From Mesorhizobium huakuii (GTDB taxonomy: Bacteria > Pseudomonadota > Alphaproteobacteria > Rhizobiales > Rhizobiaceae), in the NCBI RefSeq assembly GCF_030160235.1, contig NZ_BSNY01000012.1, forward strand, positions 310,001-374,000: 64,000 nt of DNA, written 5' to 3'. Numbering within the stretch: position 1 is the first letter of the stretch; every line of letters starts with the position of its first letter. Below are positions 8,064 to 17,528 of this stretch, in pieces. The notes below the pieces were generated by a model that saw only the letters and a program-made list of their open reading frames with translations, was not told the origin of the DNA and made no database searches. A program made the position numbers and the translations under genes.

Positions 8064-9212
8064 TTAGGCCAGTAAACTGTTTGCCTCGTCTTCGGTCAAC
8101 AGCGCCGGCTGAACGACATCGCCGGCAATGGCGACGGAACTTTTGGTTTCGCCGGAATGCAGGATCGCCTCCATGATTTCCAGCACATGCAGCGCCAAAT
8201 TGCCGGACGCACGGGGTGCGGCGCCTGTCTTCAGCGAGCGCACCAGATCGGCGACGCCGAGCATGCGGTAATTGGCGCGGTCAGGTGCTGCGTAGGGCCA
8301 GTTGCGGGCGCCGTAGAACTCGCCTTCGCTGGCGAAATCCTTCCAGTCCGCGCCGCGTTCGGACAGCGAGACAGTGCCGCCGAAAGTGTCGGGGTCGGGC
8401 AGGCGCAGCGAGCCCTCCGTGCCATGCAATTCGATCGGATGGTTGGAATGCTTGAAGACGTCCCATGAGGCGCCGAACGTAACGGTGGCGCCCGAGCGGA
8501 ATTCGAGCAGGGACAGCACGTTGGTCGGCGTCCCGACCTCGAATGTCGTGTTCTTGAACGGCCCTTCGGCAGTGATCAGGCGTTCCTCCTGGCCGCGTGT
8601 TGCCATCGCCATGACGCGTGCGACCGGGCCAAGCAGATTGACCAGCATGGTCAGGTAATAGGGACCCATGTCGAACACCGGGCCGCCGCCCGGCTGATAG
8701 TAGAATTGCGGGTTGGGGTGCCAGTGCTCCATGCCGCGCCCCATCATGAAGGCGGTGCCGGTGACCGGGCGGCCGATGGCACCCTCATCCATCAAGCGCC
8801 GCGCCCGGCGTCCGGCGGCGCCGAGGAATGTATCGGGTGCCGAGCCGAGCAGCACGCCGCGCTTGGCCGCTTCCGCCACCAGCCGTCGCCCGTCGCTGGC
8901 CGACGTCGCCAGCGGCTTTTCGGTGAAGACGTGTTTTCCGGCCGAAAGGGCTGACAACGAAATGTCGAAATGCGCGGCGGGAATGGTCAGGTTCAGGACG
9001 AGATCGATCTCGGGGTCGGAAAGCAGCGCATCGACGCCAAGCGCCTGGATGCCATATTCCTTCGCCCGCAACGCCGCCATGTCGGCAGAGATGTCGGCGC
9101 AGGCGCGCAGTTCTATGCCACCGAAGAGGGCGGCATTGCGCAGGTAGGTCATCGAGATGTTGCCGCATCCGATGACGCCAATTGCCAGTTTCGCCTTCGA
9201 TCTTGCCTGCAT
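8064..9212 (-). CDS. Gfo/Idh/MocA-family oxidoreductase
   Basis: A 382-residue NAD(P)-dependent dehydrogenase. The N-terminal Rossmann motif is VIGCGNIS near residue 13, and the family lysine lies in HVFTEKPLATS. The C-terminal substrate domain contains the PVFDMGPYYLTMLVNLLG segment. Relatives oxidise sugars, inositols or sugar acids, commonly at C1 or C3. The ATG at 9212 is preceded by GGGAGGACC. The frameshifted esterase follows on the same strand after about 23 bases, so the two formed one operon, perhaps controlled by the LacI regulator through the site at 9307-9319. Substrate not identifiable. Confidence 0.85.
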   Translation of the reverse strand: MQARSKAKLAIGVIGCGNISMTYLRNAALFGGIELRACADISADMAALRAKEYGIQALGVDALLSDPEIDLVLNLTIPAAHFDISLSALSAGKHVFTEKPLATSASDGRRLVAEAAKRGVLLGSAPDTFLGAAGRRARRLMDEGAIGRPVTGTAFMMGRGMEHWHPNPQFYYQPGGGPVFDMGPYYLTMLVNLLGPVARVMAMATRGQEERLITAEGPFKNTTFEVGTPTNVLSLLEFRSGATVTFGASWDVFKHSNHPIELHGTEGSLRLPDPDTFGGTVSLSERGADWKDFASEGEFYGARNWPYAAPDRANYRMLGVADLVRSLKTGAAPRASGNLALHVLEIMEAILHSGETKSSVAIAGDVVQPALLTEDEANSLLA

Positions 9213-9306
9213 TTCTGGTCGGTCCTCCCAATAGGGTCATGCTCTGCCGGATCCGCTGCGCCGGCAACGGATCGTCGTGGAAGAGCGCTATACAACATTT
9301 TAAATA

Positions 9307-9319
9307 TTGACGCGCGTAA
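9307..9319. promoter_or_regulatory. Candidate LacI-family operator 2
   Basis: TTGACGCGCGTAA, 95 bases before the Gfo/Idh start, matches 12 of 13 bases of the site at 5914-5926. On the transcribed strand both read TTRCGCGCGTCAA followed by an AT-rich run. This is the only distinctive element I see in the 268-base gap between the Gfo/Idh and DeoR genes. Confidence 0.5.
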
Positions 9320-9480
9320 AATTTTTATAGACCATGCGGAAATGCTGGCGCAACAACGGGAGGCTGCCAGCCCTGGGAGGAGAAAATGACAGACATGAAA
9401 AAACGGCCGACCGCCGATGCGAATCCCGTGGGTCATGCGCGCATTGGATATTTCCGTCGCGGCCAGGGACCGCGACAGGG

Positions 9481-10242
9481 TCAGGCATAGATCACCTTGG
9501 CCCCGGTCCTATCGAGTTGGCTGCGTATCGGGCCGGACAGGCCATCGTCGGTGATCACAACATCGACGCTCGACAGCGAAAATGCCTTGGAGGTCCCGCT
9601 GACGCCCCATTTGCTCGAATCCGCAAGAAGGACAACGCGGCGAGCCATGCGCACGAGGTTTCGCTTCGTTCGCGCCATGTCTTCGTTCACGTCGACCACA
9701 TCCAGTGACGAGTCAATCGCATGCGCTCCAACAAAGACCTGATGCGCTACCAAGCCGCCGAGAGCCGTGTCGGCATCGGTGATCAGCGTGCTCACCGTGT
9801 CCGGATAGACCCGGCCGCCGATCATGTGAACGTCGAGCCCGGGCCGATGCATCAGATGCTGCACGATATTCATCGCCGTGGCCGCGACCACGACATTGCT
9901 GAGCGGCGGTAACAGCATGGCAACCTGCATCAATGTGGAGCCGCCGTCGAAGATGACCGATTGGTTGTCCTCGAACAGCTCTACCGCTGCCCGGGCGATG
10001 CGTTTCTTGGCATCGAGGTTCGTTTGCATGCGCCGGGCGAACGCGGCCGTGGTTGAATCCGTGGTCCGGGTCACCGCCCCGCCACGGGTCTTGGTCAGCA
10101 GTCCCTTGCGGTCCAGTATCTCAAGGTCGGAGCGCAACGTGACTTCCGACACGCCAAAGGCGTCTGACAGGTCCTTGATGCGAACCTGTCCGCTGCGTTG
10201 CACCTCGCCCAGGATCGCTTGGCGTCTCTGCTCTGACAACAT
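9481..10242 (-). CDS. DeoR-family transcriptional repressor
   Basis: A 253-residue regulator with the DeoR helix-turn-helix at residues 1-57 (MLSEQRRQAILGEVQRSG, RIKDLSDAFGVSEVTLRSDL, TKTRGGAV), followed by the phosphosugar-sensing domain (SVIFDGGSTLMQVAMLL, VFVGAHAID, ADSSKWG). Members usually respond to a phosphorylated intermediate made by the adjacent kinase. I chose the ATG at 10242, behind AAGGACAGGGCA; the frame stays open to 10359 but the added residues have no family character. A 7-bp-stem hairpin (10264-10284) sits in its leader. It diverges from the aldolase-kinase-ABC cluster and is the obvious local controller. Confidence 0.9.
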   Translation of the reverse strand: MLSEQRRQAILGEVQRSGQVRIKDLSDAFGVSEVTLRSDLEILDRKGLLTKTRGGAVTRTTDSTTAAFARRMQTNLDAKKRIARAAVELFEDNQSVIFDGGSTLMQVAMLLPPLSNVVVAATAMNIVQHLMHRPGLDVHMIGGRVYPDTVSTLITDADTALGGLVAHQVFVGAHAIDSSLDVVDVNEDMARTKRNLVRMARRVVLLADSSKWGVSGTSKAFSLSSVDVVITDDGLSGPIRSQLDRTGAKVIYA

Positions 10243-10312
10243 TGCCCTGTCCTTGCCTCCATGCGCCAGGCGATCGCCCTGGCGTCGGTTCACTCTACCA
10301 AAAATACGCGAA

Positions 10313-10356
10313 TTCGAAAGATTTCGAAAGATTGCATTTATTCTTTCTTTCGCAAA
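10313..10356. promoter_or_regulatory. Candidate DeoR operator cluster
   Basis: The 162-base divergent region holds two direct copies of TTCGAAAGA at 10313-10331, followed by the opposite-facing TTCTTTCTTTCG at 10341-10352. DeoR-family repressors often bind repeated TTTCG/CGAAA half-sites, so this AT-rich cluster is the probable operator for both the deoR-like gene and the 12-gene cluster. Confidence 0.5.
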
Positions 10357-10404
10357 CACTAGGTCCAGGATTTTGAAATCAATCGATTGGAGAGTTTTGG
10401 ACTC

Positions 10405-11205
10405 ATGAGCCTCGGAACCAAGGTGCGTCTGGCGCGCCTCTTCTCACATCCATCGGGGAATCTTTTCGGCGGCGCGGTCGACCACTTTGTCGGCTATGGC
10501 GACGTGCGCAAAGGAGGTCTTGCCGATCTGCCGGGCGCGCTGGCGCGCGTCATGGCCGGCAAACCCGACTACGTCAGCATCCAGCCTGGCACCGCGCGCC
10601 ATCTGTGGCCGCAATATGCGGGCAAGGCTGCCCTGGTGATCCAGGCTGGCTGCTTCACCCCGGACGATCGCATCAGTGAACTGATTGCAACGCCCGAGGA
10701 TGCGGTGCGCGCTGGCGCCGATGCGTTGGCCGTGGCCATTCCGGTGCGCGGCGCGACCGAGGGCAAATACATACGCTGGCTGACCGATTCGGTGAATGCG
10801 GCTGCCCGTTACGGCATGCCGGTGGTGGCGCATATCTATCCTCGCGATTTCACCGACGGGGCAAAAATCGTCTTCACCCCCGACGAGATCGCCTATGCGG
10901 CACGCATCGGCTACGAGTCCGGCGTCGACGTGATCAAGATCGGTTACACCGGCGATTTCGAGTCGTTCCGGGAGACCGTTCGGACCTGTCCGGTGCCGGT
11001 TGTGATCGCCGGTGGCCCCAAGACCGACACGCTGCTCGGCGCCCTTCAGCAGACGGCGGACGCCATCCGTGCCGGCGCGCGCGGCGCCGTGGTGGGCCGC
11101 AATCTCTGGGGGCATGGCGATCCTCAGAAGGCAGCGCTCGCCTTTCGCGGCGTCATCCATGACGGCCTGTCGGCGCAAGACGCCCTGGCGAAGGCGGGGG
11201 CCTGA
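10405..11205 (+). CDS. Class I aldolase, DhnA/LsrF/DeoC-like
   Basis: A 266-residue TIM-barrel aldolase resembling the archaeal-type class I fructose-bisphosphate aldolase and LsrF group. The likely Schiff-base lysine is K178 in VDVIKIGYTGD, and the phosphate-binding end of the barrel is VVIAGGPKTD followed by GARGAVVGRNLWGH. It would cleave a phosphorylated ketose made by the next gene, a PfkB kinase, which starts three bases after the stop. I chose the ATG at 10405; a TTG six codons earlier is possible. As first gene after the putative DeoR operator it leads the cluster. The exact phosphosugar cannot be read from sequence. Confidence 0.8.
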   Translation: MSLGTKVRLARLFSHPSGNLFGGAVDHFVGYGDVRKGGLADLPGALARVMAGKPDYVSIQPGTARHLWPQYAGKAALVIQAGCFTPDDRISELIATPEDAVRAGADALAVAIPVRGATEGKYIRWLTDSVNAAARYGMPVVAHIYPRDFTDGAKIVFTPDEIAYAARIGYESGVDVIKIGYTGDFESFRETVRTCPVPVVIAGGPKTDTLLGALQQTADAIRAGARGAVVGRNLWGHGDPQKAALAFRGVIHDGLSAQDALAKAGA

Positions 11206-11208
11206 ACG

Positions 11209-12159
11209 ATGCCCACCGTCCCCTCAATCCTCGGCTTCGGCGCTATCGCGATCGACGACATCGTCTATGTCGATCAGCCGTTGTCGGCGGGCAAGGGGAA
11301 GGTTCTGCAAAGCGCCCGGGCTTTCGGGGGAAATGTTGCGACGGCGCTTGCCGCCGTCGCGCGGCTCGGCGGAAGCGCCGGGTTCATCGGATGGCTGGGC
11401 AGTGCCGCCGACGACGCCGTGCTGTGCGATCTCGTTGCGAGCGGCGTTGAGACCGCGTTCGCGCCGCGCCACGCCGAGGCGCGCCCGGTTCGCTCGCGGA
11501 TCACCGTCGGTTCGGATGGCGATCGGTTCATCGCGTATGACGACGAAGCGATGCTGGGCACCGCTCCGGACTTCCCGGACGAGGTCCTCAGCCGCGCGAC
11601 CGTCCTGATCGTCGATAGTTACGCGATCGGGTCGCTGGATGTCGTGGCTCGGGCTCGCGATCTCGGCCTTGCGATCCTGGGCGATGTCGAATGGAGCAGC
11701 GGTCCAGCCACCGAGAAACTGATCGCGCTCTGCGATCATCTCATTCTTCCCCTCGGCTTTGCGCGGACCGCTACGGGCTGCCGATCGCCCGCCGAGATGC
11801 TCGAAGCATTGTGGTCGCCGTCGCGATCCGCCGTGGTTCTGACCGATGGCGGCAGGGGCGTATATTATCGCGGGCGTGAAGAGACACGGCTCTGGCAACT
11901 TCCGCCGCACCGGGTTGCCGTCGTCGACTCAACCGGCGCCGGTGACTGCTTTCACGGCGCCTACGCCCATGCATTGACGCGCGGCGCTGACACCGCAGGC
12001 CGGGTGGCATTCGCTGCCGCGGCGGCGGCCCTTTCGATAACGGGACGTGGCGGGCGCGAGGCGCTTCCGACCGAAGACCAGGTAACGGAACTCCTGGCGT
12101 CGACGAGCGCGCCGTCGGCGGTCGAACTGAAATATGCGCAACTCGATACCGGAACATAG
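11209..12159 (+). CDS. PfkB-family sugar kinase
   Basis: A 316-residue ribokinase-fold kinase. The first motif is visible as an FGGNVATALAAVARLGG segment near residues 42-58, and the catalytic signature VDSTGAGDCFHGAY contains the expected base D246. It follows the aldolase by three bases and would make that enzyme's substrate. By eye its layout (YVDQPLSAGKGK before the glycine-rich motif, and a late GRGGREALP) recalls the YihV sulfofructose kinase branch, but other PfkB kinases share these features and I give that little weight. It is separated by 89 bases from the ABC genes. Confidence 0.85.
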   Translation: MPTVPSILGFGAIAIDDIVYVDQPLSAGKGKVLQSARAFGGNVATALAAVARLGGSAGFIGWLGSAADDAVLCDLVASGVETAFAPRHAEARPVRSRITVGSDGDRFIAYDDEAMLGTAPDFPDEVLSRATVLIVDSYAIGSLDVVARARDLGLAILGDVEWSSGPATEKLIALCDHLILPLGFARTATGCRSPAEMLEALWSPSRSAVVLTDGGRGVYYRGREETRLWQLPPHRVAVVDSTGAGDCFHGAYAHALTRGADTAGRVAFAAAAAALSITGRGGREALPTEDQVTELLASTSAPSAVELKYAQLDTGT

Positions 12160-12248
12160 CCTGCAACTATCCGGGGAAACATTTTCACAGGCGAAAGGGC
12201 CGAGAAGGATAATAAAAATCAGCGGCTTAGACTTGTGGAGGGAGGAAT

Positions 12249-13394
<1,146 letters not shown>

Positions 13395-13516
13395 AGAATT
13401 GTGGCAGAGCCCGCGGGCGAGGGCGAGGCGCCTGCGAAGTACACGTAAGAAGACTTCTGAATGAAGCAGACGATCGGCTGCATTGTGCGGTCGATCCCAA
13501 AGAAGGAGGAGAAAAA

Positions 13517-14764
13517 ATGACGTTTCGGATAAAGCCCGCGATGCTGAAGATAGCCGCGGCAGCATGGTTGCTTGGCGCAACAGCGGCAATGGCGGACACC
13601 ACGCTGGAATTCACCCAGTGGTGGGAGCCGGAGCTGCCCGCAGGCTCTTTGCGGAAAATCATGGACGATTTCGAGGCCGCGAATCCCGGCATCAAGGTGA
13701 CGCTGGTCAGCGGTCCCTATGCGACCACGCGAGACCAGATCTCGGTTGGCGCTGCAACCGGAACGCTCAGCGACGTCGTCGGTCTCGACGGCGCCTGGGT
13801 GAACAATCTGAACGCGCAGGGTGCGCTGGCTGACATGAACCCGATGATGGATGCGAGCAAGTTCGATAAAGCCCAAGTTGCTGATATCATCAAGGTGGAC
13901 GGCAAGGCGGTGATGTTTCCCGTCGCTTCCTTCGTCTATCCTGTCTTCGTCAATCTGGACCTCGCCGCCCAGGCAGGCGTGACCAAGCTGCCGTCGACCC
14001 GTGCGGAGTTTCTCGAAGCCGCCAAGAAGATGACCCATGCCGACAAGAACCAGTATGGCTGGGTGCTGCCCCTGTCGCTGCAAACGCCATCAGGCGTCCA
14101 GAACGACATGATGTCATGGGTTTGGGCTTCGGGTCAGTCAATGATGGCGAACGGCAAGCCAGCCCTTGAGGGCAAACCGGTGGTGGACATGCTCACCTTC
14201 GTCAAATCACTCAACGACGCCGGCACCATCTCGCCCGGCATCGCCACCAAGACCGAGCAGGAAAAGGTGGAGGAATTCGTCAACGACCGCGTCGGGATGA
14301 TGATCGACTCGCTCGCGCATGTGAACCTCATCCGTAAGCGCAATCCCAAGCTGAATTTCGACCTCATTCCGGTCCCGGTCGTGGAGGGCTATACGGGCAA
14401 GCGCGGCCTTCCCTATGCCTCCTGGGGCATCGGCATCTCCGCTGCCTCGAAACATCAGGAAGAGGCCTGGAAACTCGTCCAGTATCTGATGAGTGAAAAG
14501 GTGAACGCCAAGCTCGTGTCGCTTGCCAACGCCTTCCCGGGCAATGTCAACGCCAAGCCCGATTTCGTGACCTCGGACAAGGCTTTCGCCAAGGCTTTTG
14601 AAATCTTCAAGACCGGTTATCTCGCCAATGAGTTCACGGGCCTGCCGGTGGCTGAAGACCTGATGACCCAGTTCGACGTGCAAGCCCAGAAGATGCTCGC
14701 CGGCGAGCAGTCTCCGGAGCAAGCCGCAACCGCCGCTCAGAAGGGCTGGATGGCGAAATTCTGA
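13517..14764 (+). CDS. Extracellular sugar-binding protein (SBP family 1)
   Basis: A 415-residue periplasmic protein. It has a Sec signal peptide (positively charged start, hydrophobic core, AAMA cleavage site near residue 26) and the family 1 fold beginning TTLEFTQWWEPELPAG. It delivers substrate to the two permeases downstream. Translation should be strong: an AAGGAGGAGA ribosome-binding site precedes the ATG. A 12-bp hairpin follows the stop before the permease genes, a common way to keep binding-protein mRNA more abundant than permease mRNA. The ligand is unknown; the enzymes of the cluster suggest a sugar derivative or glycoside. Confidence 0.93.
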   Translation: MTFRIKPAMLKIAAAAWLLGATAAMADTTLEFTQWWEPELPAGSLRKIMDDFEAANPGIKVTLVSGPYATTRDQISVGAATGTLSDVVGLDGAWVNNLNAQGALADMNPMMDASKFDKAQVADIIKVDGKAVMFPVASFVYPVFVNLDLAAQAGVTKLPSTRAEFLEAAKKMTHADKNQYGWVLPLSLQTPSGVQNDMMSWVWASGQSMMANGKPALEGKPVVDMLTFVKSLNDAGTISPGIATKTEQEKVEEFVNDRVGMMIDSLAHVNLIRKRNPKLNFDLIPVPVVEGYTGKRGLPYASWGIGISAASKHQEEAWKLVQYLMSEKVNAKLVSLANAFPGNVNAKPDFVTSDKAFAKAFEIFKTGYLANEFTGLPVAEDLMTQFDVQAQKMLAGEQSPEQAATAAQKGWMAKF

Positions 14765-14790
14765 TCGACCCGTTCCCGTTTGCTATCTTC

Positions 14791-14822
14791 TGCCGGGTGG
14801 CCTGACCTCGGGCCACCCGGCA
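14791..14822 (+). terminator. 12-bp intercistronic hairpin after the binding-protein gene
   Basis: TGCCGGGTGGCC and GGCCACCCGGCA pair perfectly around an 8-base loop, 27 bases after the binding-protein stop and 77 bases before the permease start. No T-tract follows, which fits an mRNA-stabilising or partial-termination element. Similar hairpins occupy the same place in the two other CUT1 operons here. Confidence 0.7.
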
Positions 14823-14898
14823 ACAACGGATCGGCAATTTGAGATGGACCAGTTTCCGAAGTTTACCTTCTCTTGAAGGCGTATCCCAAGGTTGGCAC

Positions 14899-15795
14899 AT
14901 GACCCGGCAAAAGCGCTCCCACCACAAGCTGAAACGAGCGGTCGCACCCTACCTCTATCTGTCGCCCTCGCTGCTCATAATCGGGCTTCTGATGCTGCTG
15001 CCGATGGTGACGGTGATTGCCTATTCGTTCCAGAACAGCGCCGTGCTGCGTCGTGACCCAACCTTTGCCGGACTGAAACACTACCAGGCGATCTTCGACG
15101 ATCCGGTGTTCTGGGCATCGCTGTGGCACACGCTCTACTTCACTTGCATGAGTGTCATTTTCCACATGACCATCGGCATGGTCTTCGCGCTCATGCTGAA
15201 CAGCGACCGCATCAATCCGACGCTGCGCAATATTCTGCGCGTGCTCTACATACTGCCCTGGCTGTTCACTGCGGTGATCATCGCGGTGATCTGGCGCCTG
15301 CTGCTCGAGCCGAACGGTGTCGTGAACAGCATTCTCATGCAAATCGGCATTATCGGTTCCAAGGTCGAATGGTTTTCCTCGCCTGAGACCGCGCTGCACG
15401 CCGTCACCTTCGCCAACATCTGGGCGGGTTATCCGCTCTTCATGGTCAGCCTGCTCGCAGGCTTGCAGGGCATTCCCAAGGATTTCTATGAGGCCGCCGA
15501 TATCGACGGGGCAAAAGCCTACCAGAAGCTTATCTTCATCACTATTCCGCAGCTGATGCCGATCATCATCAGCATCTCGCTGCTCGACTTCATCTGGACC
15601 ATGCAGGTCTTCCCGTTAATCTGGATAACGACGGGCGGTGGTCCGATCTACTCGACCGAGGTCCTCAGCACCTACACGTACAAGCTGGCGTTTTCGAGCT
15701 ACAACCTATCGCAGGCTTCGGCGAGCGCTGTGGTCATCTTGTTGATCTCTCTCGGCCTGACGCTGTTCTATATTCGCTATCAAAAGGCTCGGTAG
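14899..15795 (+). CDS. Sugar ABC transporter permease (MalF-like)
   Basis: A 298-residue inner-membrane protein with six predicted helices, the first from about residue 17 (LYLSPSLLIIGLLMLLPMV). The cytoplasmic EAA loop that docks the ATPase reads YEAADIDGAKAYQKLIFITI near residues 200-219. The ATG at 14899 is supported by AAGG eight to twelve bases upstream; an upstream TTG in frame is not family-like. It pairs with the next permease, five bases downstream, to form the channel. Confidence 0.93.
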   Translation: MTRQKRSHHKLKRAVAPYLYLSPSLLIIGLLMLLPMVTVIAYSFQNSAVLRRDPTFAGLKHYQAIFDDPVFWASLWHTLYFTCMSVIFHMTIGMVFALMLNSDRINPTLRNILRVLYILPWLFTAVIIAVIWRLLLEPNGVVNSILMQIGIIGSKVEWFSSPETALHAVTFANIWAGYPLFMVSLLAGLQGIPKDFYEAADIDGAKAYQKLIFITIPQLMPIIISISLLDFIWTMQVFPLIWITTGGGPIYSTEVLSTYTYKLAFSSYNLSQASASAVVILLISLGLTLFYIRYQKAR

Positions 15796-15800
15796 TCACC

Positions 15801-16643
15801 ATGAGGAAAAGGCATACGCCAAAAGACAGGCTGATCACCGTCGCGCTCCATGTAGCGCTTGCAGTGGGACTCTTCTTCGCGGCATTCCCGATCTACTGGA
15901 TGCTGAGCAGTTCGTTCAAATCGAATACCGAAATCTTTGCCCTGCCACCAACCATCCTGCCAAAGGCCTTCACGCTGGAAGCGTATGCAGCCATCCTCGG
16001 CGACCCGGTAAAGCTGCGCTTCTTCTTCAACAGCTATTTCGTGGCGGGAACTGTGACCGTGCTGACGGTGCTGATCGCCTTGCTGGCGGCCTACGGGTTC
16101 AGCCGCTTCAACTTCCGCGGCAAGGGCAGCCTGAACACACTCATCATCAGCACGCAGACGATTCCGCCGATCACACTTTTGATCCCGTTCTTCGGGCTTG
16201 TCGTCTCATACGGTATCTTCGATACCTATGTCGCACTGATCCTGACTTACCTGGTGTTCACCCTGCCGTACGCGATCCTGCTGATGACGGGATATCTGAA
16301 CACCTTGCCCCGCGATCTCGATGAAGCCGTGGCTGTCGATGGCGGCACCAGCTGGACAGCGCTTTGGCGGGTGATCGTCCCGATTTCGCTGCCTGGTATC
16401 GTGGCGACGTCCGTCTACACCTTCCTGTTGTGCTGGAACGAATTTCTCTTTGCGCTGACGCTGACGAAGTCGACGTCCATGCGCACCGTCCCGATCGGCA
16501 TCCAGCTGTTGATGGGGCAGCACGCCTTCGAATGGAACCAGATGATGGCGATGAGCGTGCTCGGCTCGCTACCGCTCTTGCTCATCTACCTCGTTGCCCA
16601 GAGGTACTTCCTCGCCGGGATGACCGCGGGCTCGGTCAAGTAG
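15801..16643 (+). CDS. Sugar ABC transporter permease (MalG-like)
   Basis: A 280-residue inner-membrane permease, second of the pair. It has the MalG-type start (short basic tail, then a helix near residues 13-32), the motif FPIYWMLSSSFKS, the EAA loop DLDEAVAVDGGTSWTALW near 173-190 and the family ending RYFLAGMTAGSVK. With the previous gene, binding protein and ATPase it completes a full CUT1 importer within the DeoR-controlled cluster. Confidence 0.94.
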   Translation: MRKRHTPKDRLITVALHVALAVGLFFAAFPIYWMLSSSFKSNTEIFALPPTILPKAFTLEAYAAILGDPVKLRFFFNSYFVAGTVTVLTVLIALLAAYGFSRFNFRGKGSLNTLIISTQTIPPITLLIPFFGLVVSYGIFDTYVALILTYLVFTLPYAILLMTGYLNTLPRDLDEAVAVDGGTSWTALWRVIVPISLPGIVATSVYTFLLCWNEFLFALTLTKSTSMRTVPIGIQLLMGQHAFEWNQMMAMSVLGSLPLLLIYLVAQRYFLAGMTAGSVK

Positions 16644-16695
16644 GATGTCCATGCCACAGCGGCATCAACTATAAGCGGTATCAAGGATTGAAAGG

Positions 16696-17517
16696 ATGAA
16701 CGTGAAGGACCTCAAAGTCGGCTGCCAGACCTTTACCTGGGAAATGCTCGGCGACCGTTTTCCCGGCGGTCCCGACGATCTGTTGAAGGCCATCGCCGAT
16801 GGCGGCTATTCCGGCATCGAGATCACCGACACCATGATCGGCCACTACGCCGGCAAACCCGCCGAGTTCGCCGCCGCGCTGAAGTCGTGTGGCCTAACGC
16901 TCGTTTCCTTCGCCTTCGGCTCGGACAGCGGTTTTACGCTCAGGGAGGAGATCGGCGCCGACCTTGAGGCGGCGCGGCGCTGGATCGATTTCGCTTCCGC
17001 CTTTCCCGGCGCGCTGGTCTCGATGGGGTCGGCGACCGTGGTGTCCGACGGGCCGCGCGACGACAAGTTCGCCATCGCCGCCGAGGTTTACAACAGAGCC
17101 GGCGAGCTCGGCCGCAAGGCCGGTGTCCAGGTCGCGGTGCATCCAAGCTCACACCACAACACGTTGCTGTTCGACCGCGCCGATTACGACAGGATCTTCG
17201 CCTTGCTCGACCCCGACCTGGTCGGCTGGGTGCCGGACACCGGCCACATCTTGCGCGGCCACAAGGACATGGCCGACACGCTGCGCACCTATCGCGACCG
17301 CATCCGCTACATCCATCTGAAGGACGTCGACGCCAGAGGCACCTGGGCGATGCTGGGCAAGGGCGTCTGCGATACCCCTGCCGTCATCGAGATTGCCGGC
17401 ACCGCGCCGCGCTTCAATGGCTGGCTGGTGCTGGAAGAGGAATCCGAAACGGCCGCCGCCGATCCCGCCGGCGCGGTGAAGACCAACCGCCAGACGATGC
17501 GCAGCTACGGCGCCTGA
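16696..17517 (+). CDS. Sugar-phosphate isomerase/epimerase-like TIM barrel (xylose-isomerase-like)
   Basis: A 273-residue protein of the AP-endonuclease-2/IolE-like TIM-barrel superfamily, whose members isomerise, epimerise or dehydrate sugars with a divalent metal. Metal-binding positions are suggested by the Glu in GIEITDTM, the His in VAVHPSSHH, the Asp/His in GWVPDTGHI, the HLKDVD segment and the late Glu in LVLEEES. Next to a Gfo/Idh dehydrogenase it may act on a keto-sugar intermediate, as E. coli YcjR does beside YcjS; that parallel is inference. It follows the permease by 52 bases. Confidence 0.8.
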   Translation: MNVKDLKVGCQTFTWEMLGDRFPGGPDDLLKAIADGGYSGIEITDTMIGHYAGKPAEFAAALKSCGLTLVSFAFGSDSGFTLREEIGADLEAARRWIDFASAFPGALVSMGSATVVSDGPRDDKFAIAAEVYNRAGELGRKAGVQVAVHPSSHHNTLLFDRADYDRIFALLDPDLVGWVPDTGHILRGHKDMADTLRTYRDRIRYIHLKDVDARGTWAMLGKGVCDTPAVIEIAGTAPRFNGWLVLEEESETAAADPAGAVKTNRQTMRSYGA

Positions 17518-17528
17518 AGAACGAGACG

